A DNA stretch of 64,000 bases from Thalassotalea insulae (lineage in GTDB: Bacteria; Pseudomonadota; Gammaproteobacteria; Enterobacterales; Alteromonadaceae), in contig NZ_BSST01000001.1 in the NCBI RefSeq assembly GCF_030161395.1, forward strand, positions 496,001-560,000, read 5' to 3'. Made by a program: the position numbers and the translations under genes. The first letter of the stretch is position 1. Each line of letters starts with the position of its first letter. Positions 1 through 8,000 of this stretch are shown one piece after another. The notes beneath the pieces were generated by a model, which was given only the letters and a program-made list of their open reading frames with translations, had not been told where the DNA came from and made no database searches.

Positions 1-172
1 ATAAGTTCCCTTTCTCACTGTAATGTTTAAATGTTCCTACGCTTTAACGCAGTTAAAGGAATACTGTATGATCACCAGAGATATTGTCGTCCACGCCTAT
101 AGTCTAAGACTAAATTTTCTGCTTTTTATTCATAGCTTTGTGTATATTAATAACGGGGTTAAAGTATTCACC

Positions 173-190
173 AATCATTATAAAATGATT
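173..190. promoter_or_regulatory. Inverted repeat upstream of the AraC-type gene
   Basis: Perfect 7-bp arms AATCATT and AATGATT are separated by ATAA and lie about 25 bp before the TTG start of the AraC-family gene. The position suits an operator or a small leader hairpin. The arms are AT-rich, so chance occurrence is quite possible and no function is claimed. Confidence 0.25.
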
Positions 191-214
191 ATTTCAGGGT
201 AAAGAGGTCAGCAT

Positions 215-1387
215 TTGATACAAGAAAATATTATTTCTATCATTTTATTGATTGCAGCGTTTGGACAGATCATTCTCGCCGTATCCATGATATTACCTCG
301 ATTACCAAATGCGCCTATTTATTTTCCTTTAACGCTATTTTTTATTTCTAGTGGTTTAACATTTACCCTGCCCGCATTAAATACCATATGGCCTGAACTG
401 AGCTATTATTCCTTATTTATCATTCCACCGATTATTGCCGTTCAGCCCTTGTCGTTATGGTTGTATATTAGTGGCTTAACTTCACCAACACCTTGGCAGT
501 TAAGTCAGCGTTATTGGCCGCATTTTATTCCGGCCATTTTAGGTGTTTTACTGTCACTTTACATGGCAACACAGCCTTTTGATCTCGTCTCTGAAATATT
601 TATCATCGGTAAACAACCGGATGATGTTCAAGGCATGTCGATAGTCATTTCATTTTTTTTGCTATTTATCATATTTTTGATCCAGACAAGCAGCTACTTG
701 ATATCAATTGCCAATAAGCTGACCCGTTATCACAAGCAATTACACATGCTATTTTCATCAAATGAGCAACGGGAATTACGTTGGGTTATTTGGTTGGTAT
801 TCATTTTTGTGCTCACTTGGCTATCCGTGTTGTTACACTTAATTTCAACTATCTTCAGCCATTTCGCTATAGTCAGCACAGAGGTTATTGCTGGATGTTA
901 TTTTGTAATGATTTGGACGCTTTGTGTCTGGGGTTTAAGGCAAAAACCTGGTTATCACCAAAGGTATCTAAGCGAACAAAAGGCCAATAAAGCGGACGAT
1001 AACCTTGAGCAGGTGGTGTCGTCAGGAAAAAACAAGTATCAACGTTCAGCGCTTGGCATTGAGCAGTCAAAAAGTATTGCTGATAAATTAGATCATGCCA
1101 TGAAAGAACATCAATACTACTTACACGCAAACCTTTCATTGCCTGAGTTAGCTCAGCAATTGGTTGTGCCAGCAAACTATTTATCTCAAACCTTAAACGA
1201 ACACTTAGGCGAATCGTTTTTTGATTATATTAATCGCTGGCGCGCTGAATACGCAAAGGAGCTGCTGATAGAAGGCAAGTTATCAATCCTAGACATTGCA
1301 ATGGCGTCAGGCTTTAACGCGAAATCTTCCTTTTATAAATCCTTTAAAAAACATACCGGCACAACCCCTGGTCAATTTAAGCAATAA
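215..1387 (+). CDS. Membrane-bound AraC-family transcriptional regulator
   Basis: This 390-residue protein joins an integral membrane N-terminus to a C-terminal AraC DNA-binding domain. About seven hydrophobic segments can be seen (near residues 7-27, 34-53, 65-87, 102-118, 143-166, 190-211 and 219-243). A polar linker follows, then a double helix-turn-helix from about 285 to 390, with the typical second-helix signature around ILDIAMASGFNAKSSFYKSF. Known proteins of this layout are one-component regulators whose membrane part probably senses a lipid-soluble or periplasmic signal. The start is TTG, chosen because AGAGG lies 8 bp upstream and the first membrane helix begins at once. The target and ligand cannot be read from the sequence. 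The next gene converges on it, so there is no operon partner. Confidence 0.85.
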   Translation: MIQENIISIILLIAAFGQIILAVSMILPRLPNAPIYFPLTLFFISSGLTFTLPALNTIWPELSYYSLFIIPPIIAVQPLSLWLYISGLTSPTPWQLSQRYWPHFIPAILGVLLSLYMATQPFDLVSEIFIIGKQPDDVQGMSIVISFFLLFIIFLIQTSSYLISIANKLTRYHKQLHMLFSSNEQRELRWVIWLVFIFVLTWLSVLLHLISTIFSHFAIVSTEVIAGCYFVMIWTLCVWGLRQKPGYHQRYLSEQKANKADDNLEQVVSSGKNKYQRSALGIEQSKSIADKLDHAMKEHQYYLHANLSLPELAQQLVVPANYLSQTLNEHLGESFFDYINRWRAEYAKELLIEGKLSILDIAMASGFNAKSSFYKSFKKHTGTTPGQFKQ

Positions 1388-1412
1388 GGCTTATCCATTA
1401 AGTAACCTGTAT

Positions 1413-2318
1413 TTAGAATAAGAGTGAATACAAGGTTCCTGCTCCGACAGCCATAGAAAGCACCACCACTAAAAAAGCGATAATCATCTGATTTTTAAAC
1501 AAAGATTTAAGCAAAATAACTTCCGTTAAACTTGCACCTGCACTACCGATAATTAATGCCATAACTGCGCCTAAGCCCATGCCCATGGAAACCAAAACAG
1601 AACTGAGCGGGATCATAGCTGCGGCCCTAATATACAGAGGAATACCAATGACGGCGGCAATTGGAATAGCAAGTAAGTTATCTTTATTGGCGACGCTGGC
1701 AATAAACTCTGCCGGCACAAAACCATGAATCACTGCACCAACGGTAATACTGATTGCTAAATATGGCAGTACCGCTTTAAAGTCTTTCCAGGTGCTTTGC
1801 CAGATTTTTAACCATTTAGAGACCGGCCTTTCTTTAGTAGAACATTTACTCGCACAACCTGAAGACGGAGTTTCAATGTAGTCCTCCTCTTTTACGTATT
1901 GCTCAAAACCAAGCTTTTCTAAAATAACGCCCGCAGATACCGAAACAATAATCGCCACCGAAAAATAAAACAACGCCACTTGCCAACCAAAAGTCACAGT
2001 AAATAAACCTAAGACAATAGGATTAAGCAAAGGACTGGCAAATAAGAACACTAACATGGGTCCAAACCCCGCTCTTGCTCGCAATAATCCCTTTAAAAAA
2101 GGAATCGTCGAACAAGAACAAAATGGTGTTATTGCGCCAAGAAAAGCAGCAATAATATGTCCTTTGCCTTTTTTACTACTCAGTAAGGCTTCAATTTTAC
2201 TTGGCGGAATATAATACTGTATAACGCCAACCAAATAACTTATCACCAAGAACAGCGTAGTTAACTCTAGCGCGAGAAAGACAAACATATTTAATGTACT
2301 TTCAATCGATTCATTCAT
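1413..2318 (-). CDS. YraQ/ArsP-family permease (DUF318), probable metal or metalloid efflux
   Basis: The 301-residue protein has about eight hydrophobic segments and the family signature TPFCSCSTIPF, with cysteines at residues 67 and 69 in the first half, followed by an ASPLLNP motif. This is the permease family that includes ArsP, the trivalent organoarsenical exporter. A cytoplasmic loop near residues 153-160 holds two further cysteines (CASKC). The gene is divergent from an ArsR-type repressor with a C-terminal Cys-Cys pair, which supports thiol-reactive metal or metalloid efflux under ArsR control. The substrate (organoarsenical, copper, zinc or other) cannot be decided from sequence. The gene is placed on the minus strand with its stop close to the convergent AraC-type gene. 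Confidence 0.8.
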   Translation of the reverse strand: MNESIESTLNMFVFLALELTTLFLVISYLVGVIQYYIPPSKIEALLSSKKGKGHIIAAFLGAITPFCSCSTIPFLKGLLRARAGFGPMLVFLFASPLLNPIVLGLFTVTFGWQVALFYFSVAIIVSVSAGVILEKLGFEQYVKEEDYIETPSSGCASKCSTKERPVSKWLKIWQSTWKDFKAVLPYLAISITVGAVIHGFVPAEFIASVANKDNLLAIPIAAVIGIPLYIRAAAMIPLSSVLVSMGMGLGAVMALIIGSAGASLTEVILLKSLFKNQMIIAFLVVVLSMAVGAGTLYSLLF

Positions 2319-2343
2319 AATGCCCTTACCTCTATATTTTCAT

Positions 2344-2409
2344 ATTTCTAGTTTTTTCGAATTATAATTTTATATTTGCTAATTGCAAGTTATTTCTAGT
2401 AATATCGAA
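2344..2409. promoter_or_regulatory. Candidate ArsR operator repeats in the divergent promoter region
   Basis: The 118-bp gap between the permease and arsR holds two direct copies of ATTTCTAG-N6-CGAA, at 2344-2361 and 2392-2409, 48 bp apart. Each copy also contains a TTC-N10-GAA dyad. One copy lies near each divergent gene, as expected if a single dimeric repressor controls both. This is an inference from the repeat; no binding data are available. Confidence 0.4.
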
Positions 2410-2436
2410 ATATAAATAACTATTGTGAAATAAATT

Positions 2437-2736
2437 ATGGACATTGATAGCACCGCTAAAGCATTGAAAGAACTAGGCCATCCAACACGATTAGCTATCT
2501 TTCAACGATTGGTAAAATCAGGCTTAAACGGCTTACCTGTGGGGGTGATCCAAGAAGAATTGAGCATCCCTGGTTCAACATTATCACACCATATCTCAAG
2601 TTTAGTGTCCGCCAAACTCATTAAACAACGACGAGAAAGCCGTACTTTATACTGTGTGGTAGAATATGACAGACTCAAGCAAGTGATCAGTTTTCTGCAA
2701 GATGAATGTTGTACAGAAGGTATAGTAAAAGGCTAA
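2437..2736 (+). CDS. ArsR/SmtB-family metal-responsive repressor
   Basis: A 99-residue winged helix-turn-helix protein. It begins with an ALKELGHPTRLAIFQRLV segment typical of ArsR. The recognition helix is near residues 45-60 (IPGSTLSHHISSLV), followed by the wing (QRRESRTLYC). The C-terminus carries a vicinal cysteine pair (DECC, about residues 91-94) as in ArsR variants that bind trivalent arsenic through C-terminal thiols. It probably represses itself and the divergent permease until the metalloid binds. The metal specificity is inferred from the cysteines only. Confidence 0.88.
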   Translation: MDIDSTAKALKELGHPTRLAIFQRLVKSGLNGLPVGVIQEELSIPGSTLSHHISSLVSAKLIKQRRESRTLYCVVEYDRLKQVISFLQDECCTEGIVKG

Positions 2737-2755
2737 TACTCAGAATTACGGACAC

Positions 2756-2785
2756 AAAAAAAGCCGCTATTAAGCGGCTTTTTAA
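2756..2785. terminator. Bidirectional intrinsic terminator between arsR and sucB
   Basis: The stem AAGCCGCT / AGCGGCTT (2761-2768 and 2773-2780) has a 4-nt loop and is flanked by an A-run before and a T-run after, so it can work in both directions. It ends the arsR transcript and the sdh-suc transcript. Confidence 0.85.
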
Positions 2786-2801
2786 CACAATCAAGGTTTG
2801 A

Positions 2802-4277
2802 TTAAACGTCTAATAGTAAGCGTGTTGGGTCTTCTAGCAATTCTTTAATTGTCACTAAGAAGCCAACAGATTCTTTACCATCAATTAAGCGGTGATCATA
2901 AGATAGCGCTAAATACATCATAGGTAAGATTTCTACTTTACCATCAACCGCCATTGGACGATCTTGGATTTTATGCATGCCTAAAATCGCAGTTTGCGGT
3001 AAATTGATGATTGGCGTTGATAATAACGAACCAAATACCCCACCATTAGTGATAGTAAAATTACCACCTTGCATGTCATCCATGCTTAACTTACCATCAC
3101 GACCTTTGATCGCTAGGTCTTTAATGCCTTTCTCAATACCTGCCATGCTTAATTGATCTGCATCACGTAATACAGGAGTAACCAAACCACGTGGTGTAGA
3201 AACCGCAATCGAAATATCAAAGAAGTTGTGATAAACGATATCATCACCGTCAATTGAGGCATTAACTGCTGGGAAACGTTTTAATGCTTCTGTTACTGCT
3301 TTCACATAAAACGACATAAAACCTAAACGTGTATCATGTGTTTTCTCAAATACATCTTTGTATTGCTTACGAAGATCCATGATTGGCTTCATGTTCACTT
3401 CGTTAAATGTCGTTAACATTGCCGTAGAGTTTTTCGCTTCTAATAAGCGGTTGGCAATGGTTTTACGTAAACGCGTCATAGGAACACGTTTTTGTGTACG
3501 CTCACCTAATGCCGCAGACGCTTGTGCAGCTGGTGCAGGAGCTGAAGCTTGTGGCGCTGTTTTTGGCTTATTCGCTGCTGCTTCAACATCTTCTTTAGTG
3601 ATACGACCACCTTTGCCAGAACCGGTAACATCAGCTGCTGTTAAACCTTTCTCTGTCATTAATCGGCGAACTGACGGACTGGCCAATTCATCTGAACTAA
3701 TTGCATCTTCTGCAGAAGCGGCAGGTGCTGCTGATGCCGTAGCGCCAGCGCTCATTTCAGCTATTTTTTGCTGACCTAAAACAGTATCACCTTCTGCGTG
3801 TAAAATCTTACCCATCACACCATCAGCAGTCGCAGGCACTTCTAACACAACTTTATCTGTTTCAATATCAACTAACACTTGATCACGTGATACCGCATCA
3901 CCTTCAGCAACATGCCAGGTTGCTACCGTTGCATCTGCTACAGACTCAGGTAATACAGGTACTAAAATATCTAACGCTTCGCCACCAGTTGTAGCAGCAG
4001 GCGCTTCACTCGCCGCAGGAGCAGCAGTTGCTTCAGCTGCTCCTTCAGTTAAGATAGCAATCACTTGCTCGCCTAATACCGTTGCACCTTCTTGTTGAGA
4101 AATTTCGGTGATCACACCATCAACAGTTGCAGGTACTTCTAATACCACTTTATCCGTTTCAATATCTACTAACACTTGATCACGGGTTACGCTATCGCCT
4201 ACCTGTACATGCCAAGTAGCTACCGTTGCGTCTGCAACTGATTCTGGTAAAACAGGAACCTTAATTTCGGTTGTCAT
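2802..4277 (-). CDS. sucB: Dihydrolipoyl succinyltransferase (2-oxoglutarate dehydrogenase E2) with two lipoyl domains
   Basis: SucB transfers the succinyl group from lipoate to CoA in the 2-oxoglutarate dehydrogenase complex. The 491-residue protein has two nearly identical lipoyl domains (about 4-78 and 102-177), each with an ETDKV lipoylation site (Lys43 and Lys142). Ala/Pro-rich linkers and an E1/E3-binding domain (about 198-234) follow. The C-terminal acyltransferase core carries the SYDHRLIDG active-site segment. The usual enterobacterial SucB is about 405 residues with one lipoyl domain, so the extra length equals one added lipoyl domain plus linker. Start: AAGGAAT lies 7 bp before the ATG. 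It lies 39 bp downstream of sucA. SucCD and lpd are not adjacent. Confidence 0.97.
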   Translation of the reverse strand: MTTEIKVPVLPESVADATVATWHVQVGDSVTRDQVLVDIETDKVVLEVPATVDGVITEISQQEGATVLGEQVIAILTEGAAEATAAPAASEAPAATTGGEALDILVPVLPESVADATVATWHVAEGDAVSRDQVLVDIETDKVVLEVPATADGVMGKILHAEGDTVLGQQKIAEMSAGATASAAPAASAEDAISSDELASPSVRRLMTEKGLTAADVTGSGKGGRITKEDVEAAANKPKTAPQASAPAPAAQASAALGERTQKRVPMTRLRKTIANRLLEAKNSTAMLTTFNEVNMKPIMDLRKQYKDVFEKTHDTRLGFMSFYVKAVTEALKRFPAVNASIDGDDIVYHNFFDISIAVSTPRGLVTPVLRDADQLSMAGIEKGIKDLAIKGRDGKLSMDDMQGGNFTITNGGVFGSLLSTPIINLPQTAILGMHKIQDRPMAVDGKVEILPMMYLALSYDHRLIDGKESVGFLVTIKELLEDPTRLLLDV

Positions 4278-4316
4278 TCATTTATTCCTTACAATCTTTT
4301 CGCCACACAAAATGTG

Positions 4317-7124
4317 CTATTCAACAGTTAGCGCTTCGTTAACCAACGCTTGTTGCTCTTTAACATGAACAGACATATAACCAACAGCAGGCGCTGCAGA
4401 CGGCTTACGGCCAGCATATGTCAAATACGTACCTTCAGGAAGCATCGCTCTAAAATGATGCTGAGAACAATACCATGCACCTTGGTTTTGCGGTTCTTCC
4501 TGACACCAGACAAACTGTTTTACATGTTGATACTGTTCCAACTCTTTCGCAAACTCGGCTTCCGGGAATGGGTATAACTGCTCAACGCGGATAATCGCCA
4601 CGTTTTTCTGTTCGTTTTTACGACGTTGTTCTAACAGCTCGTAGTAGACCTTACCGCTACAGAAAACAACGCGTTCAACTTTTTCCGCTTTAATATCTTT
4701 GTCAACTTCACCGATGACATTATGGAATACACCAGACGCTAACTCTTCCAATGAAGAAACCGCTAACGGGTGACGCAATAATGATTTAGGTGACATTACC
4801 ACAAGTGGACGACGCATAGGACGTACTACCTGACGACGCAACATATTAAATACTTGCGCAGGTGTTGATGGAATACAAACCTGCATATTGTGATCGGCAC
4901 AAAGTTGTAAATAACGTTCTAAACGTGCGGATGAGTGCTCAGGTCCTTGTCCTTCATAGCCGTGTGGCAATAACATGGTTAAACCACATAAACGGCCCCA
5001 CTTTTGCTCACCCGATGAAATAAACTGATCAAATACCACTTGCGCACAGTTAGCAAAGTCACCAAATTGTGCTTCCCAAATAGTTAAGCCGGCAGGTTCA
5101 GCGGTAGTATAGCCATATTCAAATGCCAATACCGACACTTCAGATAACACTGAGTCATGAACATCAAATGGCCCCTGACCTTCGCGGATATTTTGTAATG
5201 GCACATATTGTGATGCATCTTCTTGATTATGCAACACCGCATGACGGTGGAAGAAAGTACCACGACCTGAATCTTGGCCAGTAATACGAACACGCTGCCC
5301 GTCATCAACTATTGAGGCATAGGCGAGATTTTCAGCAAAGCCCCAATCGAGTAACTTCTCACCTTTGGCCATTTTCACGCGGTCATCATAAATTTTCTTG
5401 ACCCGAGATTGCACCGGATGTGATTCAGGATAGCTGGAAATGCTTTCAGCTAACGCTTTAATCTTTTCCATTGACAAAGATGCTTCATAAGCATCATCCC
5501 AGTCATGACCTAAATATGGCGTCCAATCCACAGAATGCTCTGTCATCGGGCGCCACTGTTCAACCGTGCATTGACCTTCATCAAGCAATTTACGGTAATA
5601 TTCGGTTAACTCTTTAGATTTTGCCGCAGAAATAGAGCCTTCAGCATTAAGCTTATCGGCGTATAACTGACGAGGTGTAGGGTGCTTCTTCACCTTTTGA
5701 TACATTATCGGCTGAGTCGCATTTGGCTCATCTGCCTCGTTATGACCATGGCGACGATAACAAACAAGATCAATAACAACATCGCGTTTAAAGGTGTTAC
5801 GATAATCAAGCGCCACTTGGGTTGCTAAAATCACCGCTTCAGGATCATCACCATTCACATGAAGAATTGGTGCCTGTACCATTTTCGCAATATCAGTACA
5901 GTACTCACCACTACGAGTATCTTCTTGTTTTGACGTCGTAAAACCAACCTGATTATTAACAACAATACGAATAGTACCGCCAACTTTAAATGCCCTTGCC
6001 TGTGACATATTAAAAGTTTCTTGCACTACCCCTTGACCAGCTATCGCTGAATCACCATGAATGGTCACAGGTAACACTAAATCACCCTGATCACAACCTC
6101 GGCGATCTTGTCTTGCTCTTACCGAGCCCATCACGACAGGGTTAACAATTTCAAGATGCGACGGGTTAAACGCTAATGCTAAATGCACATTACCGCCTGG
6201 TGTAACAAAATCTGACGAATAACCTTGGTGATATTTAACATCACCTGAACCTAATGCTTCGTCAGTTTTACCGGCAAACTCATCGAATAATTTATTCGGG
6301 TTTTTGCCCATAACATTAACAAGAACATTTAAACGGCCACGGTGTGCCATACCGACAACGACTTCTTTCGTTCCATGGCTGCCAGCACGGGTAATAATCT
6401 CTTTAAGCATAGGAATTAACGCATCACCACCTTCAAGAGAGAAGCGTTTAGCGCCGGGGAACTTAGCCCCTAAGTATTTTTCCAAGCCGTCTGCCGCGAT
6501 CAGCCCTTTCAGTACTTCTTCTTTCTCATCAACAGTTAATTTTGCCTGTGATTGTACTGACTCTAAGCGACTCTGAAGCCAACGTTTTTCTCCGGTCGAT
6601 GTAATGTGCATATACTCTGCACCAATCGAACCAACGTAGGTTTTTTGCAACGCTTTGTATAAATCGCCTAACTTCATGGTGTCTTGGCCTACGGCAAAAG
6701 AACCAACGTTAAACTCTTTATCAAAATCGTTTTCAGATAAGTCGTGATGGGATAACTGCAAATCACGCACTTTTTCTCGTTGCCAAATACCTAATGGATC
6801 TAAATTAGCGTTTTGATGACCACGAAAACGGAATGCGTTAATTAATTGAAGTACTTTAACCTGCTTAGCATCACCGCCTGATGAAACCACGACAGTTTTG
6901 TGACCTTGCTTGGCCAGCTCTCTAAACTCTTCGCGGACTGCTGAGTGATGATATTCAACATCGGCACCTTCAATTTTTGGCAGCTGTTGAAATACTTCAC
7001 GCCATTCTGCTGAAACAGATTGCGAGTTATCTAGGTAAGATTCGTACAATTCTTCAATATAAGCAGTATTACCACCGCTTAAATGGGAAGACTCTAACCA
7101 AGCCTTCATTACACCTTCTGGCAT
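4317..7124 (-). CDS. sucA: 2-oxoglutarate dehydrogenase E1 component
   Basis: The thiamine-diphosphate E1 subunit decarboxylates 2-oxoglutarate and passes the succinyl group to SucB. At 935 residues it matches the family length. Visible hallmarks are the N-terminal LESSHLSGGNTAYIEELY segment that docks the complex, the HRGRLNVL motif, the thiamine-binding GD...N region around VIDLVCYRRHGHNEAD, and the LPHGYEGQGPEHSS segment. The first ATG is preferred because AAGGAA sits 7 bp upstream; a second in-frame ATG five codons later has no better site. A hairpin separates it from sdhB, so it may be expressed partly independently of the sdh genes. Confidence 0.98.
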   Translation of the reverse strand: MPEGVMKAWLESSHLSGGNTAYIEELYESYLDNSQSVSAEWREVFQQLPKIEGADVEYHHSAVREEFRELAKQGHKTVVVSSGGDAKQVKVLQLINAFRFRGHQNANLDPLGIWQREKVRDLQLSHHDLSENDFDKEFNVGSFAVGQDTMKLGDLYKALQKTYVGSIGAEYMHITSTGEKRWLQSRLESVQSQAKLTVDEKEEVLKGLIAADGLEKYLGAKFPGAKRFSLEGGDALIPMLKEIITRAGSHGTKEVVVGMAHRGRLNVLVNVMGKNPNKLFDEFAGKTDEALGSGDVKYHQGYSSDFVTPGGNVHLALAFNPSHLEIVNPVVMGSVRARQDRRGCDQGDLVLPVTIHGDSAIAGQGVVQETFNMSQARAFKVGGTIRIVVNNQVGFTTSKQEDTRSGEYCTDIAKMVQAPILHVNGDDPEAVILATQVALDYRNTFKRDVVIDLVCYRRHGHNEADEPNATQPIMYQKVKKHPTPRQLYADKLNAEGSISAAKSKELTEYYRKLLDEGQCTVEQWRPMTEHSVDWTPYLGHDWDDAYEASLSMEKIKALAESISSYPESHPVQSRVKKIYDDRVKMAKGEKLLDWGFAENLAYASIVDDGQRVRITGQDSGRGTFFHRHAVLHNQEDASQYVPLQNIREGQGPFDVHDSVLSEVSVLAFEYGYTTAEPAGLTIWEAQFGDFANCAQVVFDQFISSGEQKWGRLCGLTMLLPHGYEGQGPEHSSARLERYLQLCADHNMQVCIPSTPAQVFNMLRRQVVRPMRRPLVVMSPKSLLRHPLAVSSLEELASGVFHNVIGEVDKDIKAEKVERVVFCSGKVYYELLEQRRKNEQKNVAIIRVEQLYPFPEAEFAKELEQYQHVKQFVWCQEEPQNQGAWYCSQHHFRAMLPEGTYLTYAGRKPSAAPAVGYMSVHVKEQQALVNEALTVE

Positions 7125-7233
7125 TGCCTGTTCCTTTATGGGATAAAAGCAATAAAAAATTAAATAATTATCATTTGCTGGTCAATTAGACTAACGGCTA
7201 ATACAGACAAAACAAACGACGACTACACCGGCT

Positions 7234-7272
7234 AATAAAACAGCAGAATGCACATAAATGCACTCTGCTGTT
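7234..7272 (-). terminator. Stem-loop between sdhB and sucA
   Basis: Arms at 7239-7252 and 7259-7272 pair over 14 bp with one mismatch (AACAGCAGA..TGCA). On the minus strand the stem is followed by TTTTATT, giving the form of an intrinsic terminator. Because sucA and sucB follow in the same direction, it probably works as a partial terminator or processing site that lowers or separates suc expression. Confidence 0.6.
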
Positions 7273-7277
7273 AAATA

Positions 7278-7988
7278 TTACACTGCGCGAGAAAGTAACA
7301 TTGACTTAATATGGCCAATGGCTTTCGTCGGGTTCAATCCTTTCGGACAAACATCCACACAGTTCATGATACCGTGACAGCGGAATACACTATAGGCATC
7401 TTGTAAATCATCTAAACGCTCTTCTGTTGCAGTATCACGGCTATCGATTAAGAAACGATAAGCATGTAATAAACCTGCCGGACCGATAAATTTATCCGGA
7501 TTCCACCAGAAAGACGGGCAAGATGTTGAACAACAAGCACATAAGATACACTCATAAAGACCGTCTAGATGTTCACGCTCTTCAGGCGATTGTAAGAACT
7601 CTCGTGCTGGCTGTTCTTTACCATCGTTAATCAAGTAAGGCTTGATTTTTTCATATTGATTGTAGAACTGAGTCATATCAATAATTAAATCACGCACAAC
7701 GGGCAAACCTGGTAATGGACGTAAAACGATTTTACTTGCCTTAAGCTCAGATAATGGCGTAATACAGGCTAAGCCATTTTTACCATTCATGTTTAAACCA
7801 TCTGAACCACAAACACCTTCACGACAAGAACGGCGGAATGATAACGTTGGATCTTGCTCTTTTAACAAGATTAACGCATCAAGTACCATCATGTCAGAGC
7901 CTTCAGGGATCTCTAATTCGTAATCCTTCATATAAGGCGCATTATCAACATCAGGGTTGTAACGGTAAATCGAAAAAACTTGTTTCAT
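7278..7988 (-). CDS. sdhB: Succinate dehydrogenase iron-sulfur subunit
   Basis: SdhB carries electrons from the FAD of SdhA to ubiquinone through three iron-sulfur clusters. The 236-residue length fits the family. The plant-type ferredoxin domain has the CREGVCGSDG motif with its fourth cysteine in GLACITPL. The C-terminal ferredoxin domain has CILCACCSTSCPS and CHGIMNCVDVCPKGLNP. AAGGAG precedes the ATG. It is the last sdh gene, 12 bp after sdhA, and is followed by a hairpin before sucA. Confidence 0.98.
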   Translation of the reverse strand: MKQVFSIYRYNPDVDNAPYMKDYELEIPEGSDMMVLDALILLKEQDPTLSFRRSCREGVCGSDGLNMNGKNGLACITPLSELKASKIVLRPLPGLPVVRDLIIDMTQFYNQYEKIKPYLINDGKEQPAREFLQSPEEREHLDGLYECILCACCSTSCPSFWWNPDKFIGPAGLLHAYRFLIDSRDTATEERLDDLQDAYSVFRCHGIMNCVDVCPKGLNPTKAIGHIKSMLLSRAV

Positions 7989-8000
7989 CGTTAATGCTCC

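Noticed and set aside
885..1175. 96-residue minus-strand frame inside the AraC-type gene
   Set aside because: Antisense shadow without start signal or family match.
3358..3774. 138-residue plus-strand frame inside sucB
   Set aside because: It is antisense to the well-supported sucB; the Ala-rich linker sequence opens the opposite frame.
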